From Syntrophomonadaceae bacterium (GTDB taxonomy: Bacteria; Bacillota; Syntrophomonadia; Syntrophomonadales; Syntrophomonadaceae), in assembly GCA_028698695.1 (NCBI GenBank), contig JAQVWB010000024.1:1-14290 (forward strand): a stretch of DNA of 14,290 nt. Direction: 5' to 3'. Shown in pieces: positions 1 to 8,141 of the stretch. The position numbers were made by a program, and so were the translations under genes. The notes under the pieces were generated by a model. It had not been told where the DNA came from and ran no database searches. It saw nothing but the letters and a program-made list of their open reading frames with translations. Within the stretch, counting starts at the first letter, position 1. Each line of letters begins with the position of its first letter.

Positions 1-762
1 GATTTTGTCAATTCCTTCAAAGGCTCCGCCGCAAATAAATAAAATATTGCTGGTATCTATCTGAATAAACTCCTGATGTGGATGTTTGCGTCCTCCCTGT
101 GGAGGCACGCTTGCCACTGTACCCTCCAATATTTTTAACAGTGCCTGCTGTACACCTTCCCCGGAAACATCCCGCGTAATACTGGGATTATCAGTTTTAC
201 GGGCAATCTTGTCAATCTCATCAATATAGACAATACCTTTTTCTGCTTTTTCAATATCATAATCAGCTGCCTGAATTAACTTCAACAGTATATTCTCGAC
301 ATCTTCGCCTACATAACCGGCCTCAGTCAGTGAAGTGGCATCTGCGATAGCAAAGGGTACATTGAGAATCTTTGCCAGGGTCTGAGCCAGCAAAGTTTTT
401 CCACTGCCGGTAGGTCCCAGCATCATGATATTGCTCTTCTGAAGTTCTACATCATCCAGCTTCATACCCAGATTAATGCGTTTGTAATGATTATAAACAG
501 CAACTGCTAACGATTTTTTGGCCCGTTCCTGTCCGATTACATATTCGTCCAGGATTTCTCTTATTTCCTGAGGTTTGGGAATATCCCCCAGTTCAAAACC
601 AAAATCATCGGCCAGTTCCTCTTCGATAATCTCATTACAAAGTTCGATACATTCATCACAGATATATACTCCCGGACCAGCAACCAGTTTTTTTACCTGG
701 TCCTGGTTCTTACCACAGAAGGAGCATTTTAGTTGTCCTTTTTCATCCCCATATTTCTGCAT
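1..762 (-). CDS. clpX: ATP-dependent Clp protease ATP-binding subunit ClpX (C-terminal part outside the window)
   Basis: ClpX is the AAA+ unfoldase that recognises tagged proteins and threads them into the ClpP chamber in the cytoplasm. The window holds the first 254 codons; about 165 more are expected beyond the left edge. The N-terminal zinc-binding domain has Cys13, Cys16, Cys35 and Cys38. Walker A is GPTGSGKT at residues 116-123 and Walker B is VYIDEID at 178-184, followed by the GYVGEDVEN stretch typical of ClpX lying between them. The ATG at 762 is preceded by the SD AGAGAGGTG (768-776). The gene lies 24 bases downstream of clpP and is very probably cotranscribed with tig and clpP. Nothing is unusual in the visible part. 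Confidence 0.98.
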   Translation of the reverse strand, partial: MQKYGDEKGQLKCSFCGKNQDQVKKLVAGPGVYICDECIELCNEIIEEELADDFGFELGDIPKPQEIREILDEYVIGQERAKKSLAVAVYNHYKRINLGMKLDDVELQKSNIMMLGPTGSGKTLLAQTLAKILNVPFAIADATSLTEAGYVGEDVENILLKLIQAADYDIEKAEKGIVYIDEIDKIARKTDNPSITRDVSGEGVQQALLKILEGTVASVPPQGGRKHPHQEFIQIDTSNILFICGGAFEGIDKI

Positions 763-786
763 ACATTCACCTCTCTACTTAAAAAG

Positions 787-1392
787 CTACTTTTTTGCAG
801 TCGGTTTTTTTGGCTGAGTCAGTATATCATCAATAATGCCATATTCTTTAGCTTCCCTGGCAGACATGAAATAATCCCTTTCAGTATCTGCTTTGATCTT
901 ATCCAGTTTTTGTCCGGTTCTTTCAGCCAGAATCTGGTTAAGCGAGTCTTTCATTCTAATGATACGACGAGCGTGTATCTCAATATCTGTCGCCTGACCC
1001 TGAGTACCTCCCAGAGGCTGATGGATCATAATTTCAGCATTGGGCAAGGCAAATCTTTTACCCGGGGTACCTGCAGCCAGTAAAAATGCTCCCATACTGG
1101 CGGCCAAACCTACACATATTGTAGAAACATCCGGTCTAACAATCTGAATAGTATCATATATGGCCATGCCGGCACTGATTGAGCCGCCAGGACTGTTAAT
1201 ATAAATAGATATATCTTTGTCCGGGTCCTCAGCTTCCAGGAAAAGTAACTGAGCAATAACCAGATTGGCTACCATATCATCAATTGCACTGCCCAAGAAT
1301 ATTATCCGGTCCTTCAATAACCGTGAATAAATATCGTAAGCTCTTTCCCCGCGATTAGTCTGTTCGACAACCATTGGTACCAGGTATGACAT
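787..1392 (-). CDS. clpP: ATP-dependent Clp protease proteolytic subunit ClpP
   Basis: ClpP is the serine peptidase that forms the two-ring degradation chamber docked by ClpX or ClpC. Numbered from the ATG at 1392, the protein has 201 residues, normal for the family, and the catalytic triad is complete: Ser99 in GLAASMGAF, His124 in IMIHQPLGG and Asp173 in TERDYFMSA. The open frame could start at a GTG at 1401. However, that GTG is embedded in the SD GAGGGGTGA, which sits six bases before the ATG at 1392, so the ATG is the likely start. The gene lies between tig and clpX, the common bacterial order. The C-terminus is Lys-rich (PKKPTAKK). Confidence 0.98.
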   Translation of the reverse strand: MSYLVPMVVEQTNRGERAYDIYSRLLKDRIIFLGSAIDDMVANLVIAQLLFLEAEDPDKDISIYINSPGGSISAGMAIYDTIQIVRPDVSTICVGLAASMGAFLLAAGTPGKRFALPNAEIMIHQPLGGTQGQATDIEIHARRIIRMKDSLNQILAERTGQKLDKIKADTERDYFMSAREAKEYGIIDDILTQPKKPTAKK

Positions 1393-1434
1393 ATTATTCA
1401 CCCCTCATTATCAATTTATAAATTATTTAAAAGA

Positions 1435-2757
1435 TTATTCTTCTTTCGCCGGTTCTTCATCCTTATCATACTCGGTTATAACCGCATTATCGATAAGATA
1501 TTGAGTTGCCTTGTTCATCTTGATGCTGAATTCAATATCGTCCATAATCCCGGCCAGGTTTTGTTTGGCCTGCTCAGGGTCAACTCCCATACCGATTGCA
1601 GCATCTTCAACCTCTTTATTTATTTCTTCATCGGTAACTTCAAAACCTTTTTCTTCAACCAGCTTTTCCAGCAGGAAGGTTGTTTTTACAATGTTTTCAG
1701 CTTCCGGTCGCATATCAGAAATCAAATCATCCTGTGAACTCCCAGTATACTGATAATATTGTTCCAAATTCAACCCCTGGGACATTAATCTTTGTCCGAA
1801 CTGTTCCATCATACGATCTATCTGATTTCTGACTACTGCATCCGGTGCCGGGACATTACATATTTCAGCTGCCTTTTCCAGAACTTCCTGTTTGATTAAT
1901 TCCTTTTTGCGATTATCCAACATTTGGTTTAAACCCTTACTCAGGTCTTCACGCAATTCTTCCAGGGTATCAAACTGACTTACTTCCTGAACAAATTCAT
2001 CATCCAATTCTCTTAAACGATGGGTTTCGATTTTATTAACCGTCACTTTAAATACAGCTTCTTTACCGGCCAACTCTTCAGCATGGTAGTTTTCCGGGAA
2101 AGTCACGGTTACATCTTTGCTGCTGCCCACAGTCGTTCCCACCAGCTGTTCCTCGAACCCGGGAATAAAGGTATTTGAACCGAGTTCCAGAGAATAATCT
2201 TCACCGCTTCCGCCTTCAAAGGCTACATCGTCAATAAACCCTTCGAAATCAATGCTTAAAACATCTGCCATTTCAGCTGGTTCATCGGTTTTTTCTTCCA
2301 ACTGGGAATAACGATGACGCATATCTTCCAGCCGTCTGTCTATGTCTTCTTCGGTAATTTCCAGATAAGGTATTTTAATTTCTATACCTTCGATTTGTCC
2401 TAATTCCACCTCAGGTTTAACTGCAACTTTGGCTTTAAAAGTAAAGTTTTTACCTGCTTCCATTTCTTCTTCCAATTCGATATCAGGTTGAGCAACAGGC
2501 TTGATACCAAGCTCATCAATAGCCGTTTCATAAGCAGTAGGAACAATATATTCCAAAGCATCCTGAAAGAGAACTTCCTTACCAAAATATGATTCCAGCA
2601 GCTGACGTGGTACACGACCCCTTCTGAATCCTGGTATAGTTACTTCTTTAACAACTTTACGGTAAGCAAACTCCAATCCTTGCTCCATTTGTTCAGCATC
2701 TACTTCTATAGATATGTAGGCTTCACTGTTTTCTATTTTTTCTAATCTGGCCGGCAT
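1435..2757 (-). CDS. tig: Trigger factor, ribosome-bound chaperone and peptidyl-prolyl isomerase
   Basis: Trigger factor binds at the ribosome exit tunnel, shields nascent chains and isomerises proline bonds. The 440-residue length is usual for the family. The N-terminal ribosome-binding domain carries the signature loop GFRRGRVPR (residues 43-51). An FKBP-type domain spans roughly residues 155-245, including SIDFEGFIDD and the segment from LELGSNTFIPGFEEQL onward. The rest is the long helical substrate-binding region. The tail is acidic (KDEEPAKEE). The ATG at 2757 follows a near-perfect SD, AGGAGGAGC, within 2762-2770. It is the first gene of the tig-clpP-clpX unit, with 42 bases to clpP. 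I could not identify a convincing promoter in 2771-2860 or an obvious CtsR or CIRCE heat-shock operator. Confidence 0.98.
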   Translation of the reverse strand: MPARLEKIENSEAYISIEVDAEQMEQGLEFAYRKVVKEVTIPGFRRGRVPRQLLESYFGKEVLFQDALEYIVPTAYETAIDELGIKPVAQPDIELEEEMEAGKNFTFKAKVAVKPEVELGQIEGIEIKIPYLEITEEDIDRRLEDMRHRYSQLEEKTDEPAEMADVLSIDFEGFIDDVAFEGGSGEDYSLELGSNTFIPGFEEQLVGTTVGSSKDVTVTFPENYHAEELAGKEAVFKVTVNKIETHRLRELDDEFVQEVSQFDTLEELREDLSKGLNQMLDNRKKELIKQEVLEKAAEICNVPAPDAVVRNQIDRMMEQFGQRLMSQGLNLEQYYQYTGSSQDDLISDMRPEAENIVKTTFLLEKLVEEKGFEVTDEEINKEVEDAAIGMGVDPEQAKQNLAGIMDDIEFSIKMNKATQYLIDNAVITEYDKDEEPAKEE

Positions 2758-2859
2758 TTATGCTCCTCCTAACAATATTCTTTTGAGCCAAAAACTCCTC
2801 ATGGGCAATTATTACTCACTTTGCAGTTTAACCCTTATAAGAATTTACCCTACTTTATA

Positions 2860-2890
2860 TTAAAATACAACACCCCGGCAAATGCCGAGG
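2860..2890 (-). terminator. Rho-independent terminator of tRNA-Gly(GCC)
   Basis: On the minus strand, about 12 bases after the encoded CCA of the tRNA, CCTCGGCA pairs with TGCCGGGG (2873-2890; seven or eight pairs including one T-G). A T-rich tail (TGTTGTATTTTA) follows. The stem and tail orientation fit termination of the tRNA transcript, separating it from the tig operon that starts just downstream. Confidence 0.7.
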
Positions 2891-2902
2891 TTATTAAACT
2901 TA

Positions 2903-2977
2903 TGGAGCGGAAGACGAGATTCGAACTCGCGACCCTCGCCTTGGCAAGGCGATGCTCTACCACTGAGCCACTTCCGC
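2903..2977 (-). tRNA. tRNA-Gly(GCC)
   Basis: The cloverleaf is complete: the acceptor 5' arm GCGGAAG pairs with CTTCCGC, the anticodon stem CGCCT/AGGCG encloses the anticodon GCC, and the T-loop has GTTCGAATC. The discriminator base is T, as usual for bacterial tRNA-Gly, and the 3' CCA is encoded (2903-2905). The total is 75 nt. It is a stand-alone gene with its own promoter and terminator. Confidence 0.97.
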
Positions 2978-2996
2978 TTACCTTGCATCCTTTACT

Positions 2997-3025
2997 AGAA
3001 TAAATAATAGATGATTATTCGTCAA
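2997..3025 (-). promoter_or_regulatory. Promoter of tRNA-Gly(GCC)
   Basis: On the minus strand a -35 box TTGACG (3020-3025) is separated by 17 bases from a -10 box TATTCT (2997-3002). Transcription would begin about 13 bases before the tRNA. The -35 and spacing are good; the -10 matches consensus at four of six positions. Confidence 0.6.
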
Positions 3026-3048
3026 GTGTTTCCATCGGTATAAATTTA

Positions 3049-3609
3049 TTATGGTTCTGCCAGCAGTAATTCTAAAGTTGCTGTATCTAAATTACCAGTC
3101 GCCTTTAAGCTATTATCAGTTTGAAATTTAATAACTGCCGCTTTAAAATCAGCTTCACTAAATCCACTATCCGGCAGATATTGCATTTTTACAAGATTGG
3201 CACAAATAATATCCATTTCCTTTTCGGATATTATACTGATCGCTATCGGCTTACGATAATCAGCTGCATCCTGCTGATTGACAGGATTTTTCAGCTGTAG
3301 CAAAGGATCGGGCTGCGTGGTTGTTTTAGCAGGTTTTGGGGTAGAGTCCTGCGGAGTCGGAGGTTTAACCCCATACTTCCAATGCCTTAGTTCCACAATA
3401 TCATCATCCTGCTTGGTCGAACCGGTCTCAGGTTGGCCCAGTGTTTCAATAAATTCTTCATCCCTCATGATCTTTTTTTGCTGGGTTCCTGTAGTTGCAG
3501 ACATGGGTTGAGCAACATTTTTTTTAGCCGTCTTTGGACTATTCTGCCCGCATGCACTTATCGAGAGCAAGCCTATAATCAAAACTGTAATAATAACTTT
3601 CCTGTTCAT
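3049..3609 (-). CDS. Predicted lipoprotein with peptidoglycan-binding-like C-terminal domain
   Basis: This is a 186-residue exported protein of unrecognised specific function. The N-terminus has MNRK, a hydrophobic stretch and the lipobox ISAC with lipidation at Cys20, so it should be anchored to the outer face of the membrane. Residues 22-120 are low-complexity, rich in Thr, Pro, Lys and Gln, and look like a flexible wall-spanning linker. Residues about 128-186 resemble a PG_binding_1 helical domain (AVIKFQTDNSLKATGNLDTATLELLL). The start at 3609 has only a weak SD (AAGGGG, 13 bases upstream, or AGAGA closer). It lies 63 bases downstream of the SEC-C gene on the same strand and may be read from the same transcript. 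The C-terminal assignment is by pattern only. Confidence 0.85.
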   Translation of the reverse strand: MNRKVIITVLIIGLLSISACGQNSPKTAKKNVAQPMSATTGTQQKKIMRDEEFIETLGQPETGSTKQDDDIVELRHWKYGVKPPTPQDSTPKPAKTTTQPDPLLQLKNPVNQQDAADYRKPIAISIISEKEMDIICANLVKMQYLPDSGFSEADFKAAVIKFQTDNSLKATGNLDTATLELLLAEP

Positions 3610-3672
3610 TATTCTCTATCTGCCCCTTAATTAAACCTTATGAACTATTCCCTTTACCAATTAGCAGGGAAA

Positions 3673-6564
3673 TTAATCTGCCTTTCGATTTTGTTCCAGG
3701 TAATCCATTAACAGAGCCCCCAGCTTAAGTAAAAATATGCCTTGATTCCAGGCAGTCTCTTCGTCTTTTAAATCATCCTGACGCAACAAGGCCAGGGATA
3801 ACTCAGGATGACGGTTGAAGAACTTAGCTAAATCAGCTATCATTCGTTGCTGTAAATCCTTTATCAGATTATAACTGGCTTCAACGGGTCGAAAGGCCAC
3901 CACTATATCGGCAGATTTAAATGTCCGGCGAATATCTTTGATAAATTTATCCATATCTTTGCCAGGCGGTAATGTTATGGCAATTCTTTCTGCACCCACA
4001 CGAACATATCCCCACTGATACATCTGATTGGAATTAAAGCTCATCCAGATAAAAGTTGTGCCCGCAGAATTAGAGGATAAAACTCTGAATTTACGGTTTT
4101 GTCCCAATAATTGAATAGCCTGTTTGGAATTGATTACCTGAGCTATCTGCCACTCCATTTGCAGCGGTTGATTCATTAAGTTAACTGCAATTTGTTCCAT
4201 TTCATCCAAAGACATTATATAAGCTTTAACCAATCTCTCGCCCCTTTGTTTAAGGTACTTATAATCGGTTATATCATAAGGATGCAGCTTTTCCATTAAA
4301 ATATCGGCATTCTTTTGAAATAAATCAATTAAATCCGGCATTACCGTAAACATTGGCTCATTAATCCACAGCTTGTTATCCAGGGGCAGAACCCGGGTAA
4401 TACTAATCATACCGGGGACAATATTATCGTGTACTCTATCGCCAAACCTGCCAATGGCTTCGCGTCGTTCCCCGGTAAATATATCCTCGAAAATAAGCTG
4501 ATTATAACCAGTAGGGATAACGCGGTAAGCTCCTACATAACTCATCATTATAATAAACGCTGCCCTGCGCAGATAAGGCGGAAAACGTTTAGCCTGATTT
4601 TCCCAAAAGTGATTGGCAATAGTTGTTTGCTGACTATCCAGATCATCCTTATTGATATGATCTTTAAAAAACTGCTCATAAACTCTTTTGGTAGCATCAT
4701 CCCAGAATCGTCCTGCACTGTTTACCAATTCAAAATACTCCATACGCACCTGAGCTTCATCACGGTTCCAGGTATGCTTCATTGCATAAGTAAACAACTG
4801 TAAATGCTGCTGTACTTCTTCAAATGCATCTATTTTCTCTTGTTCGCTTAACTCTTCCCAGGTAGGATAACCAGCCAGTTCCAGCTTGAAATCCAGTGGG
4901 AACCTTTTAAAATGTTTTTCCATCAGCTGTACATGTTTGCTGACTACTCCCACCGGAACCCCAAACTTTTTAGCTGTCCAGGCAAAATTTACTTTTTCTC
5001 CGGAACAGGCCAGATAAATATGCTCCAGGGCAGCTATCCAGTATTTCGCTTTGGCCACTTTGGGCCGATATATAATAGAAAACTCATGCCAGATATACAA
5101 CATCCAGGCCATGCGTTTATACTCACGACTGGCTATATACAGGTCAAAAATGGTGACTGCTACCTGACAATACTCTTCATTATTCCAGTTATAAGCAGTA
5201 ACATACTGGCTGAGTTCCTGACGGGAACGATGTCTGGATACCATAACTGCAATTGCTACCGGATTAAGCAATTCCTTATTTAACCGATTCTGATCCAGGT
5301 TAAGTTTGGTACGGATTACTGCAGTGGGGAAAAAATATTCACCACGACTGCGGGCACGAAACTCCATTAATTCCAAATCACTAAGCATGCTTTCCAGCAA
5401 AACCCGTCCCCTGATATCCTCCACTGCCTGTAATGGAGTCATACCATCCAATTCCTGATGATTTGAAGTAAGCCATTCTTCCAAATGCTTGTCATACATT
5501 ATTTCCAGCATGGTTTCTTCTGCAATCTCTTCAGAAGAAAAATCATAACCCTCAATCCATCGGTAAGTAGCTTTTACAGGTGTGTTTTCTAAAATTCCTT
5601 TTAGCTTTTGAGTTGCCTCTCCTAATTGATTATGGTCTTCTGCCACAACAATGATGTCATCAGCTGAAAAATATAAGCGGCGTAATAAACCGGTGCCTTC
5701 TCCCCAGGTAAACTTAAGCCACTTGTCGTTTTGTTCCAATAAAGTAAAGCTTTCGCCGCTTAACAATTTTTGGCTCAATACGGGTTTATCCAAAGGTGAA
5801 ACTACCAGGGTACGCGCTTTTATTCGCGTCTTCTTAAGGCCCTGGTTAAGATCCATTACCAATCCGGTTAATACTTCGGCATGACTTTTTAGAAATAAAC
5901 CCGGATTGCTGATACCTTCAGCTATGCACACCGAATTAATCTCTTCAGTTAAATAATTCTTATGTTCGGAGAATATCAAGGTGGGTTTTCCCATAATCAT
6001 GGGTGAGTTATCAACCCTTACCACGCGTGCTAACAGCAGGGAACCTGGTTCAACCAGTCTGGTAAGCGAACCGAAGTTTCTTTCCACAATAACTTCCAGG
6101 TGTGAAAACAAGCCTTTTAGGGATACCACATTATTTTTAATCCATTGCACCTGATAAATAGATAGATATGACTCTTTTATGGCATTATAAATATCGCGGT
6201 ATTTTTGATCCAGCTCATCTTCTTTTTCCGCAATGTAAAAATCTATAATTGGTGAAACATCACTGTGAAAACGATAGTTTATAACATACCAGTGCCAAAA
6301 CATCTGGGAAAAATGATCATCAATTTCATTGAACTGCGAATAAGAAGTGAATCTGGCTGCGCCTTCAACTTCCCAGTTATAGAAATATCGGCGGGCATAA
6401 CCTATCAACTCAGCCATGCAGTTTTCCAGATAGCCCAAGTAATTGCTCTTTTTAGCTCTGGGAAAATGAATTACCAACCCGCCTTTTGCAAAACCGCAAC
6501 ACTGGTCATAAGGTCGACCACTACCGCAGTTACAAAGGCTCTGGTCTCTTTGAATTCTGCCCAT
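3673..6564 (-). CDS. Large SEC-C motif protein of unknown function (963 residues)
   Basis: The ATG at 6564 is preceded by the SD GGGGGGAT; an upstream TTG at 6594 has no SD, so I use the ATG. The N-terminus carries a SEC-C zinc-binding motif CNCGSGRPYDQCC with Cys11, Cys13, Cys22 and Cys23, the module best known from the SecA C-terminus and found in many uncharacterised proteins. Residues about 360-402 (WLTSNHQELDGMTPLQA and onward) resemble the toxin-binding segment of MbcA/ParS/Xre-type proteins. Residues about 525-552 (TAKKFGVPVGVVSKHVQLM) look like a helix-turn-helix or repeat helix pair. The remainder is alpha-helical and aromatic-rich, with no signal peptide or membrane segment, so it is probably cytoplasmic. 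It sits between a TPR membrane protein and a lipoprotein. I do not recognise a function; only the SEC-C call is firm. Confidence 0.9.
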   Translation of the reverse strand: MGRIQRDQSLCNCGSGRPYDQCCGFAKGGLVIHFPRAKKSNYLGYLENCMAELIGYARRYFYNWEVEGAARFTSYSQFNEIDDHFSQMFWHWYVINYRFHSDVSPIIDFYIAEKEDELDQKYRDIYNAIKESYLSIYQVQWIKNNVVSLKGLFSHLEVIVERNFGSLTRLVEPGSLLLARVVRVDNSPMIMGKPTLIFSEHKNYLTEEINSVCIAEGISNPGLFLKSHAEVLTGLVMDLNQGLKKTRIKARTLVVSPLDKPVLSQKLLSGESFTLLEQNDKWLKFTWGEGTGLLRRLYFSADDIIVVAEDHNQLGEATQKLKGILENTPVKATYRWIEGYDFSSEEIAEETMLEIMYDKHLEEWLTSNHQELDGMTPLQAVEDIRGRVLLESMLSDLELMEFRARSRGEYFFPTAVIRTKLNLDQNRLNKELLNPVAIAVMVSRHRSRQELSQYVTAYNWNNEEYCQVAVTIFDLYIASREYKRMAWMLYIWHEFSIIYRPKVAKAKYWIAALEHIYLACSGEKVNFAWTAKKFGVPVGVVSKHVQLMEKHFKRFPLDFKLELAGYPTWEELSEQEKIDAFEEVQQHLQLFTYAMKHTWNRDEAQVRMEYFELVNSAGRFWDDATKRVYEQFFKDHINKDDLDSQQTTIANHFWENQAKRFPPYLRRAAFIIMMSYVGAYRVIPTGYNQLIFEDIFTGERREAIGRFGDRVHDNIVPGMISITRVLPLDNKLWINEPMFTVMPDLIDLFQKNADILMEKLHPYDITDYKYLKQRGERLVKAYIMSLDEMEQIAVNLMNQPLQMEWQIAQVINSKQAIQLLGQNRKFRVLSSNSAGTTFIWMSFNSNQMYQWGYVRVGAERIAITLPPGKDMDKFIKDIRRTFKSADIVVAFRPVEASYNLIKDLQQRMIADLAKFFNRHPELSLALLRQDDLKDEETAWNQGIFLLKLGALLMDYLEQNRKAD

Positions 6565-6631
6565 TGTATCCCCCCGTGATACAAAATCCCCCAAATTATT
6601 CTTCTATAAAAATTTTTATTTATTTGATTCT

Positions 6632-6660
6632 ACTATCATCATAACAAATAATGTCGTCAA
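6632..6660 (-). promoter_or_regulatory. Candidate promoter of the SEC-C gene
   Basis: On the minus strand TTGACG (6655-6660) is followed after 17 bases by GATAGT (6632-6637), four of six -10 positions. It lies about 70 bases upstream of the ATG at 6564, in a very AT-rich 205-base gap. It suggests that the SEC-C gene can be transcribed independently of the upstream TPR gene. Confidence 0.45.
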
Positions 6661-6769
6661 GCGATAAATAAAATTAGTACAAAGGGAACTAAGTTCACGT
6701 CCTCTTATGAGCAAATATTATGCAACTCCCCTCCCTGTCAGCTTTACCGGCATGCAAATGCCATATTTT

Positions 6770-7957
6770 TTATTCAGCTGAAAATATTTGGTTAATTATG
6801 GGCGAAGTCATATACCCGCTATCGGGTGCATAATTCTTTAATTCCGTAAGCATATTTCCGGCCAGTTCATTTTTATCACTGAACTGGTAACAACAAGCCA
6901 AATAAAACAAGCAATCATCATGATAATTACTATCGGGGAAAAGATTTAGACACTGGCGGAAATATTTTGCTGCCTCCAAATAATTTTGCTGTAAATAATA
7001 ACATCTAGCCAGATAATAAACTGCCTCCCTGTTAATATAACTGCCACTATTCATGTCTACTACATTACTTAAATTGATAATCGCCTCAGTTAGATTTGAG
7101 GTTAAATAAGCATTAAAACCCTGATCGTAATAATGTTTTTCCTGTTCAATTTGACTCTGTTTCTCTTCAGAATTATCATTTGCTTCTTTCATTATATAAG
7201 GAGAAGCAACCGCAACCATTTCCTGATTAAACTTTGTATTCGTTGAATATATTGCAGGAGTATTAATATTATGCATCCGGCTATATTTCTGTGCTGACAA
7301 GAATCCTGCCTGCACTAAAAACCCTGCCCCGATTACCAATATCGTCACCAGAACTGGCAACACAAACTCCTGACGCCGGATGTTGAATATTTGACTCCTC
7401 CATTCAAGCACAGGTTTATGCAATTCTTCTTCCTGTATAAACTTATTTTCTGTCAAATTTAAGTATTTAGACAGCGCCGGATTGGCTGTATCCCAGGTCA
7501 AGCCCTTTTCCCATATTCGTTTTGCCTGTTCAGCATCCCCCATAGCCAGATGACATAAACCCAGCACTTGATAAATGGAAACAAATTCATCATGCTCTTC
7601 CAACAGTTTATGCAATAATAAACTGGCCAATTTATAATCTTTTTGTTCCACCAGTTTAAGGGCTTCCTTGTATCGATTAATCCAGTATTGAAAAGATGGA
7701 TCAGACAAACCTGCCTTCATTTGCATGGTCAAATCATCCTTACCCCCATAACGCTCAGCCTCCTGTATACATTTCTGAGCCCGTTCAAATTCACCCAGTC
7801 GAAAATAACAAACCGCATTAAGGTTCCATACCTCGGGATTATCAGAATCCATTTTATATAGTTCCAACAAGACCTCCAGCGCCCCCGAAATATCCCTGTA
7901 TTGTACTTTATTTACCGCATCATCCAACAAGCCCTCCATATCGTTTTTCATTTTCAT
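6770..7957 (-). CDS. Membrane-anchored TPR-repeat protein
   Basis: This is a 395-residue protein of unrecognised specific role. Residues about 10-160 contain helical pairs of the tetratricopeptide type (for example NPEVWNLNAVCYFRLGEFE and FVSIYQVLGLCHLAMGDAE). One hydrophobic segment at about 198-220 (VLPVLVTILVIGAGFLVQAG) is preceded by basic residues (RSQIFNIRRQ), predicting N-in, C-out topology. Residues about 275-390 hold further TPRs (YYDQGFNAYLTSNLTEAI, REAVYYLARCYYLQQNYLEA) outside the membrane. TPRs on both faces suggest a scaffold linking cytoplasmic and envelope partners (inference). The start is the ATG at 7957, six bases after the SD GGGGGG; the in-frame TTG at 7975 lacks one. It is first in the minus-strand group that also contains the SEC-C protein and the lipoprotein. 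Confidence 0.88.
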   Translation of the reverse strand: MKMKNDMEGLLDDAVNKVQYRDISGALEVLLELYKMDSDNPEVWNLNAVCYFRLGEFERAQKCIQEAERYGGKDDLTMQMKAGLSDPSFQYWINRYKEALKLVEQKDYKLASLLLHKLLEEHDEFVSIYQVLGLCHLAMGDAEQAKRIWEKGLTWDTANPALSKYLNLTENKFIQEEELHKPVLEWRSQIFNIRRQEFVLPVLVTILVIGAGFLVQAGFLSAQKYSRMHNINTPAIYSTNTKFNQEMVAVASPYIMKEANDNSEEKQSQIEQEKHYYDQGFNAYLTSNLTEAIINLSNVVDMNSGSYINREAVYYLARCYYLQQNYLEAAKYFRQCLNLFPDSNYHDDCLFYLACCYQFSDKNELAGNMLTELKNYAPDSGYMTSPIINQIFSAE

Positions 7958-8141
7958 GAGAATCCCCCCGATCAAAAACTCTTATTAATTCAGGAATTCG
8001 CCAGTGCCGAACATAATCCTTCCATTATTTGTTAATTTTGTTTTAAATATCTGAAATTTAATTTATAAGATGGTGGTGATAATTTCCAGCGCTCCGGCAG
8101 GCAACTTTTCATATGTTAATAAGAAAGAGAGGGGGATTTAT

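Noticed and set aside
1393..1401. GTG at 1401 as the start of clpP
   Set aside because: The GTG is part of the GAGGGGTGA SD that serves the ATG at 1392.
2771..2860. Heat-shock operator (CIRCE or CtsR) before tig
   Set aside because: I looked for the heptad or the long inverted repeat and found neither.
2821..3003. Plus-strand open frame of 60 codons
   Set aside because: It runs antisense through tRNA-Gly(GCC) and its terminator and has no SD.
4429..4803. Plus-strand frames of 120 or so codons inside the SEC-C gene (also 4912-5283 and 6265-6579)
   Set aside because: They are opposite-strand shadows of a long coherent gene, without SD or recognisable domain.
6565..6594. TTG at 6594 as start of the SEC-C protein
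   Set aside because: There is no SD upstream of it, while GGGGGGAT lies just before the ATG at 6564.
6749..6762. Hairpin GGCAT-GCAA-ATGCC as terminator of the TPR gene
   Set aside because: The T run follows on the plus strand, but the gene is on the minus strand, where no T tail follows; the five-pair stem is weak.
8036..8069. Promoter for the L,D-transpeptidase with -10 TATAAG at 8064
   Set aside because: No acceptable -35 lies 16-18 bases upstream, so I could not support it.
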